From the NCBI RefSeq assembly GCF_018982945.1, contig NZ_JABRXE010000005.1, positions 1-64,000 of the forward strand: a stretch of 64,000 nt of DNA, read 5' to 3'. Below the pieces are notes generated by a model. The model made no database searches, was not told the DNA's origin, and was given only the letters and a program-made list of their open reading frames with translations. Both the position numbers and the translations under genes were made by a program. Below are positions 14,735 through 24,159 of this stretch, piece after piece. The DNA comes from Anaerostipes faecalis. Its GTDB lineage: Bacteria > Bacillota > Clostridia > Lachnospirales > Lachnospiraceae. Numbering within the stretch: position 1 is the first letter of the stretch; every line of letters begins with the position of its first letter.

Positions 14735-15166
14735 CTATGCTTCTCCAACATGATTAGATTGAATACTAACATCAATAATGCAGTTGGATACATGATCTGA
14801 ATTGATAGTCAAATCATAATTCACTCTTAATTTCATATGATTTTCCTGTTCTTTCCACTCAATACTGCTGGTATTTACACCCAGGAGAAGACTTCCAAAT
14901 GGTGTATCGTAATAAGAAAGATTCTCTTTTCCTTTTTCAAATACCATATGTGAACTGCTTCCGCCCTTTTTGGTAAGTTCTACTGTCTGCGGGCCGATTT
15001 TTAAAATATTTTTAACAACCTCATTATCTTCAGCAATCTCATCATACAGGATATAATGTTTTCCATTTTTCAAGTAGTAGGCACCGGTCGTCATCACTTC
15101 AATAGGTTCATCAGAATCCACATCCACCTGAAGACCGGAAATATTAATCAGTACATCTTTTGTCAT
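14735..15166 (-). CDS. DUF1934 (YwiB-like) beta-barrel protein
   Basis: The 143-residue protein belongs to DUF1934, a lipocalin-like small beta barrel of unknown function. Visible are the N-terminal strand DVLINISGLQ, TTGAYYLKNGKHYILYDE, and the C-terminal LRVNYDLTINSDHVSNC block typical of the family. It is the last gene of a wall-precursor operon after ddl and murI, 12 bases from the latter, hinting at a role linked to the envelope. An upstream GTG (15175) is possible; I prefer the ATG because the sequence before it (AAGTGAT) resembles a weak binding site. Confidence 0.8.
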   Translation of the reverse strand: MTKDVLINISGLQVDVDSDEPIEVMTTGAYYLKNGKHYILYDEIAEDNEVVKNILKIGPQTVELTKKGGSSSHMVFEKGKENLSYYDTPFGSLLLGVNTSSIEWKEQENHMKLRVNYDLTINSDHVSNCIIDVSIQSNHVGEA

Positions 15167-15178
15167 AGTTATCACTTT

Positions 15179-15982
15179 CTAATATTTTTCAATTTCAACA
15201 GGCTGAACCTTATCTACTCTGCATGGCAGGACACGGTCTGCAAAAGAAAGAAACTGATCTGCCATGTCGCTGACATAATACTCATATTGTGCCATATGAT
15301 TTTTCGAAGCAGATAATCCGTTTTCTTTCAAAACCTGTTTTAATGTTTTAGCTACTTCATATGCAGGATTTACAAGAGTTACCTGATCACCAACAAAATT
15401 CTGTATTGGATTGATCAATAACGGATAATGGGTACATCCAAGAATCAGAGAGTCTATTTTATATTGTTTGAATTCTCTCAGATATCTGGAAACCATATCC
15501 TCTGTAATACGATCATCAATCAGTCCTTCTTCCACCAGCGGTACAAACAACGGACATGCTTTTGTTACAACTGTAACCTTAGGATTCAGTTTGCGTAAAC
15601 ACTTACTGTACTGTCCGCTTTTAATCGTTGCATTCGTTCCTATAATTCCAATATTATTATTTTTTGTTGCCTGCATTGCCGCAATGGCTCCCGGCTGTAC
15701 CATACCGATTATCGGAACTATGTATTCCTGCTGCAGTTCTGCTATGGCCAGGGCACTGGCCGTATTGCATGCAATCACAACAGCTTTAACACCCTTGCTC
15801 AGAAGAAAATTCACGATCTGTCTGGAGTAACGGATAATGGTATCTTTGGATTTTGTTCCATATGGCACTCTCGCCGTATCCCCAAAATAAATCATACTTT
15901 CTTCCGGAAGCTGCCTCATGATTTCTCTGGCAACAGTCAGTCCTCCAACTCCTGAATCAAATACTCCAATTGGTGCATCCAT
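15179..15982 (-). CDS. murI: Glutamate racemase
   Basis: The 267-residue cofactor-independent racemase converts L- to D-glutamate for peptidoglycan. Both catalytic cysteines are in place: VIACNTASA (about residue 73) and LILGCTHYPL (about residue 184). The N-terminal substrate motif PIGVFDSGVGGLTV is also present. It lies 14 bases after ddl, so the operon makes both D-amino-acid-derived wall building blocks. Confidence 0.95.
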   Translation of the reverse strand: MDAPIGVFDSGVGGLTVAREIMRQLPEESMIYFGDTARVPYGTKSKDTIIRYSRQIVNFLLSKGVKAVVIACNTASALAIAELQQEYIVPIIGMVQPGAIAAMQATKNNNIGIIGTNATIKSGQYSKCLRKLNPKVTVVTKACPLFVPLVEEGLIDDRITEDMVSRYLREFKQYKIDSLILGCTHYPLLINPIQNFVGDQVTLVNPAYEVAKTLKQVLKENGLSASKNHMAQYEYYVSDMADQFLSFADRVLPCRVDKVQPVEIEKY

Positions 15983-15996
15983 TGGAATACCTCCTT

Positions 15997-17052
15997 CTAA
16001 CGATATCTTGTTCTTGCCTGTTCAATCAGTGTATCAATTAACTGTGGTGTATCCAATCCACAAGCTTTCCAAAGCATTGGATACATACTGATGGATGTAA
16101 ATCCTGGAAGTGTATTGATTTCATTAAATACAACTCTTCCTGATTCCTCAAGGAAAAAGTCTACTCTTGAACATCCAAATCCATCCACAGCCTTAAATAT
16201 TTCAACAGCATCTTTACGAATCTTTTCCTTTGATTCTTCCGGCATATCAGGATCAATCACTGTCTTAGATTCAGCATTATTATATTTTGCATCAAAATCA
16301 TAAAAATCTGCTGCTGCAAGAATTTCACCAACGCAGGTTGCTTTCACTTCTTTTCGATCTCCAAGAACCGCACATTCAACTTCTCGTCCAATGATGGTCT
16401 CTTCTACCAGAATGTTACGATCATGTTTTACAGCTTCATAAAGTGCTGCCTCCAGCTCCTTACGATTCTCTGCTTTGGAAACCCCTTTGGAAGATCCTGC
16501 ACAAGACGGTTTAACAAAAACAGGATATGGGATTTCTTTTTCCACACGATCCATTGCCTTATCCAGTTCCCCGAAATCTGTCTCTCTGATGTGAACAAAT
16601 TTTGCCTGATCCACACCTAATTTTTCAACAATAATTTTTGTATATACCTTATCCATTGAAACTGCAGATGCCAGAACACCACATCCAACATAAGGAATTT
16701 TGGACATTTCAAACAGTCCCTGTATGGTTCCATCTTCTCCGTTCATTCCATGAAGAACCGGGAAAATCACATCAACTTTCTGTAATTTATATGTCTCCTC
16801 TGCAAGAATAACAAGAGAACGTGTTGTTGTATCAGGAGAAATAAATGCTCTGACTTCTCCTTCTCTCCAGCTTCCATCCTCAATGTCTTTTAGTTTATCT
16901 ACAAGCAGCCATTTCCCATCCTTTGTAATTCCCACAAGAATAATATTATATTTTTCCTTATCCATATTCTGGATCACTGTCATTGCAGAAAGACAGGATA
17001 TATCATGTTCAGAGGAATCCCCTCCAAAAACAACCACTACATTTTTCTTCAT
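15997..17052 (-). CDS. ddl: D-alanine--D-alanine ligase
   Basis: This ATP-grasp ligase of 351 residues makes D-Ala-D-Ala for the peptidoglycan stem. Motifs: VVFGGDSSEHDISCLSA at the N-terminus, SMDKVYTKI, the ATP-binding KPSCAGSSKGVSK, the omega-loop tyrosine in YDFDAKYNNAESKT (a D-Ala rather than D-lactate type signature), and the metal block SRVDFFLEESGRVVFNEIN then TLPGFTSISMYP. It is first gene of ddl-murI-DUF1934. Confidence 0.95.
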   Translation of the reverse strand: MKKNVVVVFGGDSSEHDISCLSAMTVIQNMDKEKYNIILVGITKDGKWLLVDKLKDIEDGSWREGEVRAFISPDTTTRSLVILAEETYKLQKVDVIFPVLHGMNGEDGTIQGLFEMSKIPYVGCGVLASAVSMDKVYTKIIVEKLGVDQAKFVHIRETDFGELDKAMDRVEKEIPYPVFVKPSCAGSSKGVSKAENRKELEAALYEAVKHDRNILVEETIIGREVECAVLGDRKEVKATCVGEILAAADFYDFDAKYNNAESKTVIDPDMPEESKEKIRKDAVEIFKAVDGFGCSRVDFFLEESGRVVFNEINTLPGFTSISMYPMLWKACGLDTPQLIDTLIEQARTRYR

Positions 17053-17141
17053 AATTATCTCATCTCCTTAGATTCCATTTCTCATTTCATATATCAGATT
17101 TTAAGAATTTTTCCTGTAACATAGCAACAGTATAACATAAT

Positions 17142-17945
17142 CTACGGAATAATGTGAAACCGTTCGAAAATAAATCCATTGAAATCTCTTTTATTTTTTA
17201 AATACTCTTTTTCACTGCGAAATGTCCATCCGTATATTGGAACATGATAAATCTTTCTGCAGATTTTAAGCGGAAGACAATTTTTGTATTTATAATGATA
17301 GGCAATAAAATCCGGCTTTGTAATGAAATTGGTTAAAAGATTCTTCACCACAAAATAAGCTGGAATATTGTTCCATTCCTTTTCTTTAAAAAACTGCTCA
17401 CTTAACTGACCTCTGATAACCTGTGGTCTGTGCTTTTTAAACCAGTATACTGCATATGGATGAAAACTTTCTATACAGTATAATCCCTTGTAAGCGTCCA
17501 GTGCCTTTGCTGTTAATGTGCATAATCTGGTATTAAAGGTTTCCATTTTCAGTTCCACCAAAAGAGGCACCTTCCCATCTATTTCATGAAGAACATCAAT
17601 AAAACGTGGAATTCTCTCTTCTGTACCCATCAATGAAATTTTCTGTAACTCCTGATAAGTCAGATCACAGATCTTTTTCTGAACACCACAGGTTCTGACC
17701 AGATCATAATCATGATGAACTACTATTACATGATCTTTCGTCAGCTGAACATCCAGCTCTATTCCATATCCCAGTTCCTTTGCCTTTCGAAAAGCTGCCA
17801 TGGAATTCTCCGGTATGCCATCTATATAATGGAATCCTCTATGCGCAAAATATTTTACATCCAAAACCGGGGACTTTCTTTTTTCTCCAGGTTTTATCAT
17901 TAGAATATACAATACACATCCAATCAATAAAATACCTAAAATCAT
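17142..17945 (-). CDS. Glycerophosphodiester phosphodiesterase, membrane-anchored
   Basis: A 267-residue GDPD-family enzyme hydrolyses glycerophosphodiesters to glycerol-3-phosphate and alcohol. An N-terminal membrane segment (residues 1-17) is followed by the TIM-barrel signature FAHRGFH, PENSMAAF, ELDVQLTKD and VVHHDYDLVRT, which holds the catalytic His pair and metal-binding Glu/Asp. The catalytic domain should be outside the cell. Its ATG overlaps the cca stop by four bases, so it is coupled to the proS-cca operon, an odd partner functionally. Confidence 0.9.
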   Translation of the reverse strand: MILGILLIGCVLYILMIKPGEKRKSPVLDVKYFAHRGFHYIDGIPENSMAAFRKAKELGYGIELDVQLTKDHVIVVHHDYDLVRTCGVQKKICDLTYQELQKISLMGTEERIPRFIDVLHEIDGKVPLLVELKMETFNTRLCTLTAKALDAYKGLYCIESFHPYAVYWFKKHRPQVIRGQLSEQFFKEKEWNNIPAYFVVKNLLTNFITKPDFIAYHYKYKNCLPLKICRKIYHVPIYGWTFRSEKEYLKNKRDFNGFIFERFHIIP

Positions 17946-19291
17946 AGATTCTTCCTCTTTTCATCTACAAGCTTCATTAAAGTTTCTTTTGTATTCAAAG
18001 ACGGATCATCCAGTACTTTATCTAAAAGCCAGGAAAGCATGTCTCCAAGCTCTTTCCCCTGTGGCATACCTGCAGCCATCAGGTCTCCTCCGTTAACTGT
18101 AAGTTCTTTTATTGACAGACAGTTTTTCTCATCCATCGCCTGACGAAAATATTTCTTTGTCTGCTGTAAAATATATTCCTTTTCATCTCTATGAAAATAA
18201 CTTTGCGCTTCAATATCGGCCTTTTGAATTTTCATAAGCTTATCAAAAAGCTCCGGTCCAAGATCACTTGCCCAGCGGCGAACCGTTTTAGGATTTACTT
18301 CTTCAGGGCTTCCGAATCTTCGATCATGCCATAATACCAGTTTCGTCACCTGACGTAATGTCTGATTATCAAATTTTAACCGACGCAAAATCTTTCTTGC
18401 TATTTTCTCTCCAATTACCGGATGCATTTTAAAGCGATCTTTATCTTTATCTTCTACCCTGGCTTCCGGTTTTCCCACATCATGGAGTAACATAGTCCAC
18501 CGTAAAATATGATCCGGCTGAATATTTTTCATACTTTCCACCGTATGAATTCCTACATTATATTTGTGATGGGGATTGTTTTGCGGAGTTTCCATCATAC
18601 GATCAAATTCCGGCAGGATCACAGCTGTTACCCCCAGCTCATATGCATTGACCATCACTTCCGGATGATTCGATACCAGTAATTTATCAAGTTCAACCTG
18701 TATACGTTCCGCACTGATATCCTTGAGGAATCTGGCCTGATTTTTAATTGCTTCTTTTGTTTCTTCCTCTATCTCAAACCCAAGTTGAGCCTGAAAACGT
18801 AATGCTCTGAGAATTCTTAAAGCATCCTCATCAAATCTCTGAGAAGCAACCCCCACACAACGAATCAGCCCTTTTTTCAGATCCTCCATTCCATGATACA
18901 TATCAACCAGACCTTCTCTGTCATTATATGCCATGGCATTTATGGTAAAATCTCTTCTTAAAAGATCTTCCTTCAGACATTTGGTAAACTGTACTTCATT
19001 TGGTCTTCGATGATCTTCATATTTGCCATCGATCCGATATGTTGTCACTTCAAAAGGCTGATGATCCATCATAACCGTAACGGTACCATGTTCGATTCCG
19101 GTATCTATGGTATAAGAAAAAATCTCCTTGATTTCTAAAGGAGATGCTGATGTCGTAATGTCCCAGTCCATTGGTTTTCTTCCAAGAACTGCATCACGAA
19201 CACATCCGCCTACGATGTAAGCTTCGTAGCCGGATTGTTCTAAAGTATTTATAATTTTTTTTGCCTGGACAGGCATCTTGATTTTTAACAT
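17942..19291 (-). CDS. cca: CCA tRNA nucleotidyltransferase
   Basis: This 449-residue class II nucleotidyltransferase repairs or adds the 3' CCA of tRNA. The N-terminal head has VGGCVRDAVLGRKPMDWDI (metal DxD within the MDWD segment), then RRDFTINAMAYN and the DEDALRILRALRFQAQLGF neck. An HD-like domain follows (HKYNVGIHTVESMKN, LLHDVGKPE, LWHDRRFGS), so 2',3'-cyclic phosphate hydrolysis is possible. The start at 19291 is chosen because AGAAGG is seven bases upstream; the ATG two codons earlier abuts it. It follows proS by 21 bases. Confidence 0.93.
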   Translation of the reverse strand: MLKIKMPVQAKKIINTLEQSGYEAYIVGGCVRDAVLGRKPMDWDITTSASPLEIKEIFSYTIDTGIEHGTVTVMMDHQPFEVTTYRIDGKYEDHRRPNEVQFTKCLKEDLLRRDFTINAMAYNDREGLVDMYHGMEDLKKGLIRCVGVASQRFDEDALRILRALRFQAQLGFEIEEETKEAIKNQARFLKDISAERIQVELDKLLVSNHPEVMVNAYELGVTAVILPEFDRMMETPQNNPHHKYNVGIHTVESMKNIQPDHILRWTMLLHDVGKPEARVEDKDKDRFKMHPVIGEKIARKILRRLKFDNQTLRQVTKLVLWHDRRFGSPEEVNPKTVRRWASDLGPELFDKLMKIQKADIEAQSYFHRDEKEYILQQTKKYFRQAMDEKNCLSIKELTVNGGDLMAAGMPQGKELGDMLSWLLDKVLDDPSLNTKETLMKLVDEKRKNL

Positions 19292-19312
19292 AAACATCCT
19301 TCTTTCAAAGGT

Positions 19313-20749
19313 TTAATATGCCTTTCCAAAATACACCATTTTTTTCGCAGGTTTTCCACAATGAATACAAACATCACCTAGATTTTCCTGTTCAAATGGC
19401 ATACATCTTGTAGTAGCACCAGTTTCATCTTTGATTGCCTCTTCACATTCTGTTTCTCCACACCACATAGCTTTTACAAAACCATCCTGTTTTTCAATAT
19501 GTGCTGTAAATTCATCCCATGTTCTTGCTTCTACGGTATGTTCTTCTAAATGTTTCTTTGCTCTTTCCAGCATATCGTTCTGCATTGTTTCAAGAACTTC
19601 TGCAAGTTTTGTTTCGATTTCATCTAAAGAAACAACTGTCTTTTCTCTTGTATCACGGCGTACAATAACTGCCTGATTTTTTTCGATATCTTTTGGTCCG
19701 ATTTCAATTCTCGTTGGAATACCGCGAACTTCCTGTTCACTGAATTTCCATCCAGGACTCTTATCAGAATCATCAACCTTAACTTTAAAATTAGATTCCA
19801 GTCTCTGACGGATTTCTTCTGCTTTTTCCAGCACTCCTGCTTTTTTCTGCATGATTGGAACAATCATTGTCTGTACAGGTGCGATTTTTGGAGGAAGTAC
19901 AAGACCTGAATCATCTCCGTGAACCATAATGATTGCTCCGATAATTCTTGTAGACATTCCCCATGATGTCTGATGTACATACTGCAGCTTATTATCCTTG
20001 TCTGTATACTGAATATCAAACGCTTTGGCAAATCCATCTCCAAAGTTATGACTTGTACCAGACTGAAGAGCTTTTCCATCATGCATCAGTGCTTCAATTG
20101 TATAAGTAGCATGAGCTCCTGCAAATTTTTCTTTTTCAGTCTTCTGACCTTTTACTACTGGAATTGCAAGATATTTTTCACAGAAATCTGCATACATATT
20201 TAACATCTGTACCGTACGTTCTTCTGCTTCCTCAGCTGTGGCATGTGCAGTATGTCCTTCCTGCCAGTAGAATTCAGATGTACGCAAAAATGGTCTTGTT
20301 GTCTTTTCCCATCTGCATACAGATACCCATTGATTATATAATTTAGGCAGATCACGATGTGACTGGATAATTTTAGAATAGAAATCACAGAATAATGTTT
20401 CTGAAGTTGGTCTTACACAGAGACGTTCCTGAAGTTTCTTATCTCCCCCGTGAGTAACCCATGCTACTTCCGGTGCAAATCCTTCTACATGATCTTCTTC
20501 TTTTTTTAACAGACTTTCCGGGATAAACATCGGCATTGCAACATTTTCCACACCTGTTTCTTTAAACATTGCATCCAAAGTCTTCTGAATATTCTCCCAG
20601 ATGGCATATCCGTTTGGACGTAAAATCATACATCCTCTAACACTTGAATATTCAACCAGTTCTGCTTTCTTCACTACGTCGGTATACCACTGTGCAAAAT
20701 CATCCTCCATCGCAGTAATGGCTTCGACTAATTTCTTTTCTTTTGCCAT
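19313..20749 (-). CDS. proS: Prolyl-tRNA synthetase, archaeal/eukaryal type (ProS3)
   Basis: The 478-residue class II synthetase lacks the bacterial editing insertion and has the short C-terminal zinc-like domain seen in ProS3 forms ([15 protein letters not shown], then [18 protein letters not shown] at the very end). Class II motifs include [40 protein letters not shown] and the late ARKHLEE-like anticodon domain. It is the first gene of proS-cca-GDPD, with its own promoter at 20812-20840. I looked for a T-box in its leader and found none. Confidence 0.95.
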   Translation of the reverse strand: MAKEKKLVEAITAMEDDFAQWYTDVVKKAELVEYSSVRGCMILRPNGYAIWENIQKTLDAMFKETGVENVAMPMFIPESLLKKEEDHVEGFAPEVAWVTHGGDKKLQERLCVRPTSETLFCDFYSKIIQSHRDLPKLYNQWVSVCRWEKTTRPFLRTSEFYWQEGHTAHATAEEAEERTVQMLNMYADFCEKYLAIPVVKGQKTEKEKFAGAHATYTIEALMHDGKALQSGTSHNFGDGFAKAFDIQYTDKDNKLQYVHQTSWGMSTRIIGAIIMVHGDDSGLVLPPKIAPVQTMIVPIMQKKAGVLEKAEEIRQRLESNFKVKVDDSDKSPGWKFSEQEVRGIPTRIEIGPKDIEKNQAVIVRRDTREKTVVSLDEIETKLAEVLETMQNDMLERAKKHLEEHTVEARTWDEFTAHIEKQDGFVKAMWCGETECEEAIKDETGATTRCMPFEQENLGDVCIHCGKPAKKMVYFGKAY

Positions 20750-20811
20750 GAAATCTTCTCCTTTATTCTATGCTCAATGCATCCGCATTTTATGCAATTT
20801 TATCAAATTTT

Positions 20812-20840
20812 ATATTACTGTAAATCCGTGGATTTTTCAA
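20812..20840 (-). promoter_or_regulatory. Promoter of the proS operon
   Basis: On the minus strand there is TTGAAA (20840-20835), 17 bases and TAATAT (20817-20812), giving a leader of about 55 bases. Confidence 0.6.
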
Positions 20841-20867
20841 GTATCATAATTATATATCCTAATATGT

Positions 20868-20942
20868 TAAAAACATCATCTCATGGGCAATCAATCTGCA
20901 GGACCACAGGTCCGAAGCCGTTGCCGGGAGATGATGTTTTTA
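20868..20942 (-). terminator. Long structured terminator after trmL
   Basis: On the minus strand the outer arms AAAACATCATCTC and GAGATGATGTTTTT enclose a middle helix GGCAA/TTGCC and an apical helix GGACC/GGTCC. Two asymmetric internal loops (CGGCTTC opposite TGCAGATTGA) separate them. It begins five bases after the trmL stop and ends in five T residues. The tiered design is larger than a simple terminator needs. Confidence 0.7.
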
Positions 20943-20946
20943 TAAA

Positions 20947-21444
20947 TCACCACTTGTAATGATGCAGTTGTCCTTCTGTCTGAAAATGTTTAAATCCCTG
21001 ATGTCTTAACACTTCATATGCAACAATTGCCGCGGAATTTGACAGATTTAATGATCTGATATCCGGAAGCATTGGAATACGAATACTTGTCTCCTCATAG
21101 TTTAAAAGAATTTCTTCCGGTATCCCTGCACTTTCCTTTCCAAACATAATATATACATCTTCATCGTTTTCATACAGTGGTTCCGAATATACATGCTTTG
21201 CTTTTGTTGTTGCCATATAAATTTTAGGATTCTGATTTTTCTCAAGAAACTCCTCAAAATTAATGTATGTCCTTACATCCAGCTTGTCCCAGTAGTCCAA
21301 TCCTGCTCTTTTTATCATTTTTTCATTTAATCGGAATCCCAGCGGTTCAATTAAATGCAGGACCGCACCGCATGCCACGCAGGTTCTTCCAATATTTCCT
21401 GTATTCGCCGGCATTTCCGGCTCATGTAATACTATATGAAGCAT
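20947..21444 (-). CDS. trmL: tRNA (cytidine/uridine-34-2'-O)-methyltransferase
   Basis: The 165-residue SPOUT methyltransferase 2'-O-methylates the wobble base of certain leucine tRNAs. Family motifs: HEPEMPANTGNIGRTC at the N-terminus, LIEPLGFRLNEKMIKRAGLDYWD, MFGKESAGIPEEIL (SAM knot loop), and RIPMLPDIRSLNLSNSAAIVAYEVLRH at the C-terminus. Its start codon follows the aminotransferase stop with no gap, so it is coupled to that gene. Confidence 0.94.
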   Translation of the reverse strand: MLHIVLHEPEMPANTGNIGRTCVACGAVLHLIEPLGFRLNEKMIKRAGLDYWDKLDVRTYINFEEFLEKNQNPKIYMATTKAKHVYSEPLYENDEDVYIMFGKESAGIPEEILLNYEETSIRIPMLPDIRSLNLSNSAAIVAYEVLRHQGFKHFQTEGQLHHYKW

Positions 21445-22608
21445 TTATTTCTCCAATCCTTTTATAAATGTATCCAGTCTTCCTAATGCTGTTTTTAGTT
21501 CATCAATAGAATATGCATAAGATACCCGCAGATATCCTTCCCCACATTTTCCAAAAGCTGAACCTGGTACAATGGCTACTTTCTGTTCATTTAAAAGACG
21601 GGTAGCAAATTCTTCTGATGTCATGCCAAATTTCTTAATGGATGGGAATATGTAAAAAGCGCCTTCCGGTTCGAAACAATCCAGTCCCATTTTTTCAAAT
21701 GCATGAACAAGATATCTTCGTCTCTGATTATATGCTATCCGCATATCTTCTACCTCATCATCACATGCTCTTAACGCCTCAATTGCTGCATACTGACTGG
21801 TTGTTGGAGCTGCCATAATACAATACTGATGAACTTTTACCATCTGTTCCATGATTACCTTTGGTGCCGCTACATAACCAAGTCTCCATCCCGTCATTGC
21901 AAATGCCTTTGAAAATCCATTTATAACAATCGTTCTCTCTTTCATATCCGGTAAAGAACCAATACTTACATGCTTTCTTCCATAAGTCAGTTCAGAATAA
22001 ATTTCATCAGAAATCACCAGAAGGTCGTGTTCTTTGGCAAATTCTGCAATTGGCTCCAGATCCTCTTTTGTCATAACCGCACCTGTCGGGTTATTTGGAA
22101 AAGATATAAAAATTGCTTTGGTCTTATCTGTCACAACTTCTTCCAGCTGCTCTTTTCGCAGTTTAAACCTGTCTTTTTCCTGTAAATTCACCACAACAGG
22201 AACTCCTCCTGCCATAAGGATACATGGAACATAAGAAACGAAGCAAGGCTGTGCAACGATCACTTCATCTCCAGGATTCAGGATTGTACGCATTGTGATA
22301 TCAATCCCTTCACTTCCACCAACCGTTACCAGTATTTCATGGCATGGATGATATTCCATCTGATATTTTCTATGTAGGTATTTACTGATTTCAAAACGCA
22401 GTTCCTTCAGCCCTGCATTAGATGTATAAAATGTTCTTCCTTTTTCCAGCGAATAGATTCCTTCTTCCCGGACTCTCCATGGTGTATCAAAATCCGGTTC
22501 CCCAACACCCAGAGAAATAGCATCGGGCATTTCGCTGACAATGTCAAAAAACTTTCTGATTCCTGATGGTTCCAGTTCCGTTACCTGTTTTGATAAAAAA
22601 TCTCTCAT
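21445..22608 (-). CDS. PLP-dependent class I/II aminotransferase
   Basis: The 387-residue fold-type I aminotransferase has the PLP-binding lysine in NGFSKAFAMTGWRLGY, the PLP-contact NNPTGAVM and the C-terminal arginine region EGYLRVSYAYS that binds the substrate carboxylate. It resembles the PatA/AspB-like group; amino donor not determinable. The Lrp-type gene upstream shares the junction TAATG with it, so the regulator and enzyme are coupled, suggesting an amino-acid-responsive unit. Confidence 0.88.
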   Translation of the reverse strand: MRDFLSKQVTELEPSGIRKFFDIVSEMPDAISLGVGEPDFDTPWRVREEGIYSLEKGRTFYTSNAGLKELRFEISKYLHRKYQMEYHPCHEILVTVGGSEGIDITMRTILNPGDEVIVAQPCFVSYVPCILMAGGVPVVVNLQEKDRFKLRKEQLEEVVTDKTKAIFISFPNNPTGAVMTKEDLEPIAEFAKEHDLLVISDEIYSELTYGRKHVSIGSLPDMKERTIVINGFSKAFAMTGWRLGYVAAPKVIMEQMVKVHQYCIMAAPTTSQYAAIEALRACDDEVEDMRIAYNQRRRYLVHAFEKMGLDCFEPEGAFYIFPSIKKFGMTSEEFATRLLNEQKVAIVPGSAFGKCGEGYLRVSYAYSIDELKTALGRLDTFIKGLEK

Positions 22609-23102
22609 TATGGTGTCACCACCTGTCTCTCGTCAACTTTCTTAGCTTCCAGCACTGTTCCATGATCCTTATATTTCTTTAACACAAAATGTGTTACAGT
22701 ACTTACCACAGATTCCAGCGGTGCCAATTTAGACGAAGTAAACATGGAAATTTCCTTCATTGTTTTTCCTTCCAGCATTACCATAAAATCATAACCTCCG
22801 GACATTAAATATACTGCTTTAACTTCCGGGAAATTATAAATACGCTCAGCGATCATATCAAATCCCTGCCCACGCTGAGGAGTCACCTTTACCTCAATCA
22901 TGGCTGTCAGCTGGTCTTTGCTGGTGTTATCCCAATTGATCAGTGTATGGTATCCACAAATAATATGCTCTTTCTCCATATCCGCTATCTCATTGGCGAC
23001 TTCTTCCTCTGAAACATCCAACATGATCGCCAGATCTTTTAAATCCAAACGACTGTTTTTTTCAATCAGCTTCAAAATCAATTCTCTCAGTTCCGTATTC
23101 AT
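22608..23102 (-). CDS. Lrp/AsnC-family transcriptional regulator
   Basis: A 164-residue regulator has an N-terminal winged helix (residues 1-55: LIEKNSRLDLKDLAIML then SEEEVANEIADM). A C-terminal RAM/ligand domain follows (TAMIEVKVTPQRGQGFDMIAERI, then VKAVYLMSGGYDFMVMLEG). Such proteins form octamers and sense amino acids. Its position one base ahead of an aminotransferase makes regulation of that gene likely. Confidence 0.9.
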   Translation of the reverse strand: MNTELRELILKLIEKNSRLDLKDLAIMLDVSEEEVANEIADMEKEHIICGYHTLINWDNTSKDQLTAMIEVKVTPQRGQGFDMIAERIYNFPEVKAVYLMSGGYDFMVMLEGKTMKEISMFTSSKLAPLESVVSTVTHFVLKKYKDHGTVLEAKKVDERQVVTP

Positions 23103-23132
23103 ACCATATCCTCCATTCTATGAGTTAAAATA

Positions 23133-24119
23133 TTATTCCTCATAAATTTTATATAATTCATCCTGTTTTGGAGCTTCCAGATTACTTGCTTTTCCCTGTC
23201 GGTAAATAAGCTTATCTCTGGAATCTGTCGTATGGCCGATGATCGTACCTTTGATGCCTTTTTGTTCCAGTGCCGCTACGAGCTCTCTTCCATGATCTGT
23301 AGTAATCAGCATTGATCCGCTGGAAATCAGCTGATACGGATTCAGATCATATCTTTCACATAATTCAATTGTATGTTGTTTTATCGGAATGTCTTCAATG
23401 ACAACTTCCAGTCCTACTCCAGATGCCTTGGAAATTTCCCATAAAGCACCATAGATACCACCTTCCGTAATATCATGCATAGATGATGCATATTCTTTGG
23501 CGATCAATCCCTCCGGTACTACTGAAATATCCTTCAGACAATCTTTTGCTTCCTTTAAAAAAGCTCTCGAAAACCATTTTCCCAGTTCTTCTTCCTTTTC
23601 ACCTGCAATGATTCCCGTTCCTTCTAATCCGATATATTTGGTAATGACAATGTCCTGTCCCGGTTTAGCACCTTTAGACAGAATCAGTTGATCTTCTTTT
23701 ACTTTTCCGATTCCGGTAACAGATAAAACAGGCTGATTTACCACATCTGTAATCTCTGTATGTCCTCCCAGAACCATCATAGATAATTTTTCACATTCTC
23801 CATTAACCTGCTGCATCATCTCTTTGATCTGATACTCTTTAATGGATGACGGGAGTAATGCTGTTATCATCAGTCCTATCGGCTGGGCACCTGAAGATGC
23901 CAGATCGTTTGCTGTTATATGAACCGCAAGATGTCCGATGTCTTTGGTTGCACCTGTAATCGGATCTGTTGATGCCACAAAAACTTCGTCTTTTTCTAAT
24001 TTAAGTGCCGTACAGTCTTCTCCTATTCCCGGACCGATCAGAACCTCATCTCTCTTTGTATGCAATTGTTCTATAACTACTTTCTGTAAGGCAGATTCTG
24101 ATAACTTACCAATTTTCAT
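23133..24119 (-). CDS. AIR synthase-related protein (PurM/HypE/ThiL fold)
   Basis: The 328-residue protein has the N-terminal GPGIGEDCTAL and STDPITGATKDIGHLAVHITANDLASSGAQPIG motifs of the PurM superfamily that bind Mg-ATP. The central LSVTGIG and the C-terminal SMHDITEGGIYGALWEIS motif are also present. HypE and ThiL share these. It lacks an obvious HypE C-terminal cysteine and no hyp genes are adjacent, so I leave the substrate open. It lies between a VanW-family gene and an Lrp regulator on the same strand. Confidence 0.8.
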   Translation of the reverse strand: MKIGKLSESALQKVVIEQLHTKRDEVLIGPGIGEDCTALKLEKDEVFVASTDPITGATKDIGHLAVHITANDLASSGAQPIGLMITALLPSSIKEYQIKEMMQQVNGECEKLSMMVLGGHTEITDVVNQPVLSVTGIGKVKEDQLILSKGAKPGQDIVITKYIGLEGTGIIAGEKEEELGKWFSRAFLKEAKDCLKDISVVPEGLIAKEYASSMHDITEGGIYGALWEISKASGVGLEVVIEDIPIKQHTIELCERYDLNPYQLISSGSMLITTDHGRELVAALEQKGIKGTIIGHTTDSRDKLIYRQGKASNLEAPKQDELYKIYEE

Positions 24120-24159
24120 AGCACACTCCCTATTCTAGATTCGATAACGCTATCTGGCG

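Noticed and set aside
20750-20870. Possible T-box leader for proS
   Set aside because: No stem I motifs, UGG bulge or antiterminator could be found; the hairpin at 20868-20942 precedes the promoter and belongs to trmL.
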